DNA of 9,677 nt, from assembly GCA_007125255.1 (NCBI GenBank), contig SLDM01000423.1, forward strand, positions 1-9,677, read 5' to 3'. Shown here piece after piece: positions 6,964-9,677 of this stretch. The translations under genes were made by a program, and so were the position numbers. Source of the DNA: Phycisphaerales bacterium. Lineage in GTDB: Bacteria > Planctomycetota > Phycisphaerae > Phycisphaerales > SM1A02. The notes beneath the pieces are model-generated. The model worked only from the letters and a program-made list of their open reading frames with translations. It was not told the DNA's origin and made no database searches. Each line of letters opens with the position of its first letter. Positions within the stretch are counted from its first letter, which is position 1.

Positions 6964-8214
6964 ATGACGCGACGGGCGAAGTTGACGATTGCCGCCATCA
7001 TGACGGTGACCCTCATTCTGGGCGGCATCGCCATCTATCAGGCGATGGTCTGGGACCAGCGACAGGCGTTCGACGCGGCGTGGGCGGCGTACCTCGATGC
7101 GGGCGGGCCACCATCGGTGGACGCGATCGAGTTGCCGGCGGTGCCGGATGAGGAAAACGCCGGACCGCACTACCGGACCGCGTGGGGATCCCTTGAGCCG
7201 ATCGGGTACAGGTGGACGCTCGCCTTGCGCATCAGCTCCGCGTTGCGCGGCGAGGAACACGATGATCCGCTCACCGATGAAGAGCGCCGCGAGCTCGTCG
7301 CCGAACATGAGACGATGCTGCGTGAGGTGATTGAGATCAGCCGCATGAAGCAGTGCGTCTGGAATCCGGCGCTGTTTGATCTCCCGCCGGGTCAGACTCA
7401 ATTCGATATCGAACTGCCGTGGCTCGGCCCGGGCGGCCTCGTGGGCCAACTGCTGTGCCTGCGCGCGATCACACTGGCGGAGGAAGGGCGCTTCGATGAA
7501 GTCGATGAATCGCTGGTGGCGGCCTTGCGCCTGGCGGAACACCTGGCCGAGCCGCCCATGACGGTCACCCTTCTCAGCCGCGCCCGCCTTCAATCTGATG
7601 TCTTCCGGGCGATCGAACGCATTCACGGCCGGGCCGGCCGGGCGAGCCCGAAACTCGCTGCCGCCCTTCACGAGATTGATCCGCGCCGCGGCGCCAGGCA
7701 GGCGTTCCTGGTCGAAGGGCTTCGGGTTCAGATTCCCGCGCGGCAACTGCGTTCCATGACCACCACCATGGATTACCGGTCTCCGCCGCGATCGTCGATG
7801 AGGGACATGACGAAACAGCGCACGGTGTACCTTGAACGCCTGCTGTTCAATGCCGAAATAATCGAAACCTCTCCCGCCGCAAGAGTCTCTCAAGTGATTA
7901 TCGACCCGGGTTACAGTTTCAGTTCGAAACAGAGGCTGATGGAGGACCTCTCGCCACCGTACAGCTACTACGATCAGCAGCTCAGCCGCGCTGAGGTCGA
8001 GCGGGAACTGACGCGCAATGCGCTCACCATTCTTGAGTATCTTGAGCGCAACGGCACGGTACCGGACGTCGGTCTCCAGCCGACGGATGATCCGGTGACG
8101 GGCAATCCGCTGCGATACGATCGTCTCAGTGACACCGAGTTCTCGCTCACTAGTGATTCGGAGTTTCGCCAGCAGCGGCTGCACTGGAACGGTTCGCGGC
8201 ATGATACGGAATGA
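6964..8214 (+). CDS. Membrane-anchored protein of unknown function, paralogue A of a tandem pair
   Basis: 416 residues; I do not recognise a named family. Residues 1-5 are basic and about 8-28 form a hydrophobic anchor without a clear cleavage site, so the rest is probably periplasmic. The body is mostly alpha-helical. Motifs shared with the next gene: PDEENAxxxYR (61-71), MxQCxW (128-133), and near the C-terminus a helix LEYLERNG leading to DPVTGNPLRYDR (376-387) and FSLTS. That last block recalls the pseudopilin-like ending (helix, YP, DPxTGxPxxY, GFxLxS) of many planctomycete envelope proteins; this is a resemblance only. The ATG at 6964 was chosen because the hydrophobic anchor follows it at once and the open frame upstream lies opposite the MmgE/PrpD start. 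It is divergent from MmgE/PrpD and 102 bp from its paralogue. Real gene: high certainty; function: unknown. Confidence 0.82.
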   Translation: MTRRAKLTIAAIMTVTLILGGIAIYQAMVWDQRQAFDAAWAAYLDAGGPPSVDAIELPAVPDEENAGPHYRTAWGSLEPIGYRWTLALRISSALRGEEHDDPLTDEERRELVAEHETMLREVIEISRMKQCVWNPALFDLPPGQTQFDIELPWLGPGGLVGQLLCLRAITLAEEGRFDEVDESLVAALRLAEHLAEPPMTVTLLSRARLQSDVFRAIERIHGRAGRASPKLAAALHEIDPRRGARQAFLVEGLRVQIPARQLRSMTTTMDYRSPPRSSMRDMTKQRTVYLERLLFNAEIIETSPAARVSQVIIDPGYSFSSKQRLMEDLSPPYSYYDQQLSRAEVERELTRNALTILEYLERNGTVPDVGLQPTDDPVTGNPLRYDRLSDTEFSLTSDSEFRQQRLHWNGSRHDTE

Positions 8215-8240
8215 CCCGGATTGATCGGGATTCATTGACA

Positions 8241-8268
8241 TTGATCTGCTCATTTCGTCCCATACCAT
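8241..8268 (+). promoter_or_regulatory. Candidate promoter for the gene at 8317
   Basis: TTGATC (8241-8246), a 16-bp spacer and TACCAT (8263-8268), each 4 of 6 to consensus. A perfect TTGACA lies just upstream at 8235-8240 but is 22 bp from TACCAT. Predicted start near 8275, giving a leader of about 40 nt that carries an SD. Confidence 0.35.
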
Positions 8269-8306
8269 GTGATAGTGCTGTGACCCGATTACTTTCGAGT
8301 ACCCGC

Positions 8307-8312
8307 AGGTGG
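8307..8312 (+). promoter_or_regulatory. Ribosome binding site of the gene at 8317
   Basis: AGGTGG, one mismatch from AGGAGG, ends 4 nt before the ATG at 8317 and supports that start. Confidence 0.45.
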
Positions 8313-8316
8313 GACG

Positions 8317-9543
8317 ATGTCTGAATCGACCGCAAGAACCAAATCAGCGTCAGGACGTCGGCGCCGGTGGCTCATGCCGCTGATCGTGGTCGTGGTCGTC
8401 TTGTGCGTACTCCTTCTGGCGGCATTGAACGCGTTCCTGCTTGGCGATCACGCGGAACTGACCGCCGAGTGGGAAGCGGCGGGCGGCGTGGATGATCTCT
8501 CCAAGCTGGTGCCCGAGCCGATTCCCGATGAAGAGAACGCGGCGGTGATCTACCGGCGCATTCTGCCCGAGGTCACGGTCGCAACTCAAGCCCAGCAGTT
8601 CACCCGGACATTGGATGAGAGTCCTCATGATCCGGACGCGCTGGATGAACTGCTCGGGCCGCACGAGGAACTGCTGAGGGAACTGCTCGAAGCCGCGATG
8701 ATGGAACAGTGTCACTGGGGGGAAGATGAATACGCATCATTGTCCGACCCAACCGCAATGACGTTCGACTTGCAAGGGCAGATGCGCAATGCCGCCCGCC
8801 TGATGTACGCCGATCTTCTACGCCAGCTTTCCCGCGGCGATCTCGAGGCCGCGGAGCAACGTTTCCATGCCATGATGAAATTGGCGTCGCATTCGATGCA
8901 GCCGGCGACCATCTTGAACACAGTCAACTCTCTCGCGATCCGGATGACCGCGCTCGAGGCGCTCGACAAAGCACTGCAGGATCAACCTGAGTTGATTGCC
9001 GATCCATCGTGGCTTGATCGCCCCGCGCCGGGCGAGCTGACGAAGAAAATGGTTCTGCACGAGGGCGCGCACTCGCTGCCCATGATCGCGGCTGCGACCG
9101 ACGGCGCGATGCGGGTGGTGCGCGGCCGCAATGTCGCGGAGTACCTTGATCTGATGCTGAAGGCGCACCGTCAGGCGGAGATGCCCTACTGGCAGCAGGA
9201 CTGGTCGGATCTGGAGTTCCCTGATTCCGTCTTCCTGATGCCAGCCAATATGGCCACTCCCGCGATCGACCGTGCGGTCGAAGCGATCTGGCGCGTCGAA
9301 GGGCGTTTTCTCCAGCTCGAAGCCGCGTTCGAGCTTCGTCGTCACCGCGCGGAGCACGGCGACTATCCTGAGACAGGGCCAGATTCGGGGCCAGAGTCAG
9401 GGCCAGAGTCAGGGCCAGTTTCATGGCAGCCCCCCACGAATCCCGTGACCGGCCGGTCGATCGAGTACGAACGGACCGAGACGGGTTTCCGCCTGCGCCT
9501 GGAGCACCCTCGCCTCGATGACCAGATTCTCGAGTGGCGCTGA
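8317..9543 (+). CDS. Membrane-anchored protein of unknown function, paralogue B of a tandem pair
   Basis: 408 residues, no family recognised. A basic N-terminus (RRRR at 14-17) precedes a strong hydrophobic segment at about 19-42 (LIVVVVVLCVLLLAAL), so it is a type II anchored protein with a mostly helical extracytoplasmic body. It shares with paralogue A the blocks PDEENAxxxYR (70-80) and MxQCxW (129-134) at nearly identical positions, and the C-terminal NPVTGRSIEYER (375-386) followed by GFRLRL. Outside these blocks the two are strongly diverged. Between the helical body (ending FELRRHRAEHGDYPE) and the C-terminal motif it carries a Ser-Gly-Pro-Glu linker (about 353-369) made by a 12-bp tandem repeat and absent from paralogue A. 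The ATG is supported by an SD and the immediate anchor. It probably has its own promoter. Function unknown; a cell-envelope role is inferred from the anchor. Confidence 0.85.
   Translation: MSESTARTKSASGRRRRWLMPLIVVVVVLCVLLLAALNAFLLGDHAELTAEWEAAGGVDDLSKLVPEPIPDEENAAVIYRRILPEVTVATQAQQFTRTLDESPHDPDALDELLGPHEELLRELLEAAMMEQCHWGEDEYASLSDPTAMTFDLQGQMRNAARLMYADLLRQLSRGDLEAAEQRFHAMMKLASHSMQPATILNTVNSLAIRMTALEALDKALQDQPELIADPSWLDRPAPGELTKKMVLHEGAHSLPMIAAATDGAMRVVRGRNVAEYLDLMLKAHRQAEMPYWQQDWSDLEFPDSVFLMPANMATPAIDRAVEAIWRVEGRFLQLEAAFELRRHRAEHGDYPETGPDSGPESGPESGPVSWQPPTNPVTGRSIEYERTETGFRLRLEHPRLDDQILEWR
9373..9420 (+). repeat. Four 12-bp tandem repeats encoding a SGPE linker
   Basis: Four units with consensus TCAGGGCCAGAG (9373-9384, 9385-9396, 9397-9408, 9409-9420); the inner two differ at one base, the outer ones at two each. 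The unit length is a multiple of three, so copy-number change keeps frame. It encodes TGPD-SGPE-SGPE-SGPV, a flexible hinge in the envelope protein. Confidence 0.85.
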
Positions 9544-9585
9544 GATGAAACCGCCGCCCTCCCTGCGACATGCCGTTCGAGCGGG

Positions 9586-9591
9586 TATCCT
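9586..9591 (+). promoter_or_regulatory. Candidate -10 element (leaderless type) for the gene at 9598
   Basis: TATCCT, matching TAnnnT, ends exactly 6 nt before the ATG at 9598 and no SD intervenes. A GCGACA at 9565-9570 could be a weak -35 but the spacer is only 15 bp. Confidence 0.35.
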
Positions 9592-9597
9592 GAGTCC

Positions 9598-9677
9598 ATG
9601 AGCAAGATCCGCCAGAATCTCGATCTCGGCCCGGCCGCCGAGACGCCGATCGAAACCGAGCCGCTCGGCGATCTCAC
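9598..9677 (+). CDS. Start of an unidentified protein (partial, cut by window edge)
   Basis: Only 26 complete codons are visible, beginning MSKIRQNLDLGPAAE and continuing as an acidic, Pro/Glu-containing N-terminus with no signal peptide or membrane segment. This suggests a cytoplasmic protein but is too little for a family. Support for a real start: it follows the paralogue B stop by 54 bp on the same strand, stays open to the edge, and has a TATCCT hexamer at the same 6-nt distance seen at two other starts here. Confidence 0.5.
   Translation, partial: MSKIRQNLDLGPAAETPIETEPLGDL

Noticed and set aside
8214..8240. Hairpin CCCGGATTGATCGGG after paralogue A as a terminator
   Set aside because: Only 3-4 bp can pair around a bulge or a tiny loop, and there is no T tract.
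8235..8240. Perfect TTGACA as the -35 of paralogue B
   Set aside because: The best -10 (TACCAT, 8263) is 22 bp away, and the hexamer at 17 bp (TCCCAT) matches poorly. TTGATC at 8241 has better spacing.
6919..8268. 449-codon minus-strand open frame
   Set aside because: Antisense to paralogue A, which has a membrane anchor and blocks conserved with its neighbour. The minus frame has no recognisable features.
1..9677. A single multi-gene novel system across the window
   Set aside because: Strands alternate, a terminator and separate promoters divide the genes, and no shared theme joins the sigma-kinase pair, the PrpD-like enzyme and the paralogue pair. No nuclease, transposase, phage or CRISPR signature was seen.

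Overview
The window is GC-rich and looks like chromosomal DNA of a planctomycete, most likely of the Phycisphaerae type. Three things point there: an ECF sigma factor translationally coupled to a membrane-anchored Ser/Thr kinase with a TPR tail, a secreted beta-helix-like protein ending in a dockerin-type pair of calcium-binding repeats (GDLNxDxxVxVFDLLxxLxNWG), and tandem membrane-anchored proteins of no familiar family. This taxonomic reading is an inference from gene content; no rRNA or other marker is present.

Layout. Positions 1-2756 (minus strand) hold a two-gene operon: an ECF sigma factor, then a kinase-TM-TPR protein that overlaps it by 4 bp and runs off the left edge. A 213-bp divergent intergenic region separates it from the plus-strand secreted dockerin protein (2970-5030), which is followed by a good rho-independent terminator (5087-5120). 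The minus-strand MmgE/PrpD-family gene (5184-6794) converges on that terminator. Divergent from it are two plus-strand genes (6964-8214 and 8317-9543) encoding distant paralogues with an N-terminal membrane anchor and a shared C-terminal NPxTG/Y motif. The start of another plus-strand gene (9598 onward) is cut by the right edge. Coding density is high, no gap exceeds about 215 bp, and I saw no tRNA, rRNA, CRISPR array, transposase or integration scar.

How the genes may work together. Only the sigma factor and kinase form a clear functional unit: an outside or periplasmic signal sensed by the TPR region could be relayed by the cytoplasmic kinase to the sigma factor. The divergent secreted dockerin protein is a possible target by position alone. 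The PrpD-like enzyme has no methylcitrate-cycle partner beside it. The tandem paralogues look like an independent lineage-specific pair.

The most interesting non-gene signal is that three gene starts (2756 minus, 6964 plus, 9598 plus) lack a Shine-Dalgarno sequence and instead have a TAnnnT hexamer ending exactly 6 nt before the ATG, the arrangement expected for leaderless transcripts. Other starts here have an SD. I do not see convincing evidence of a wholly new defence or metabolic system.
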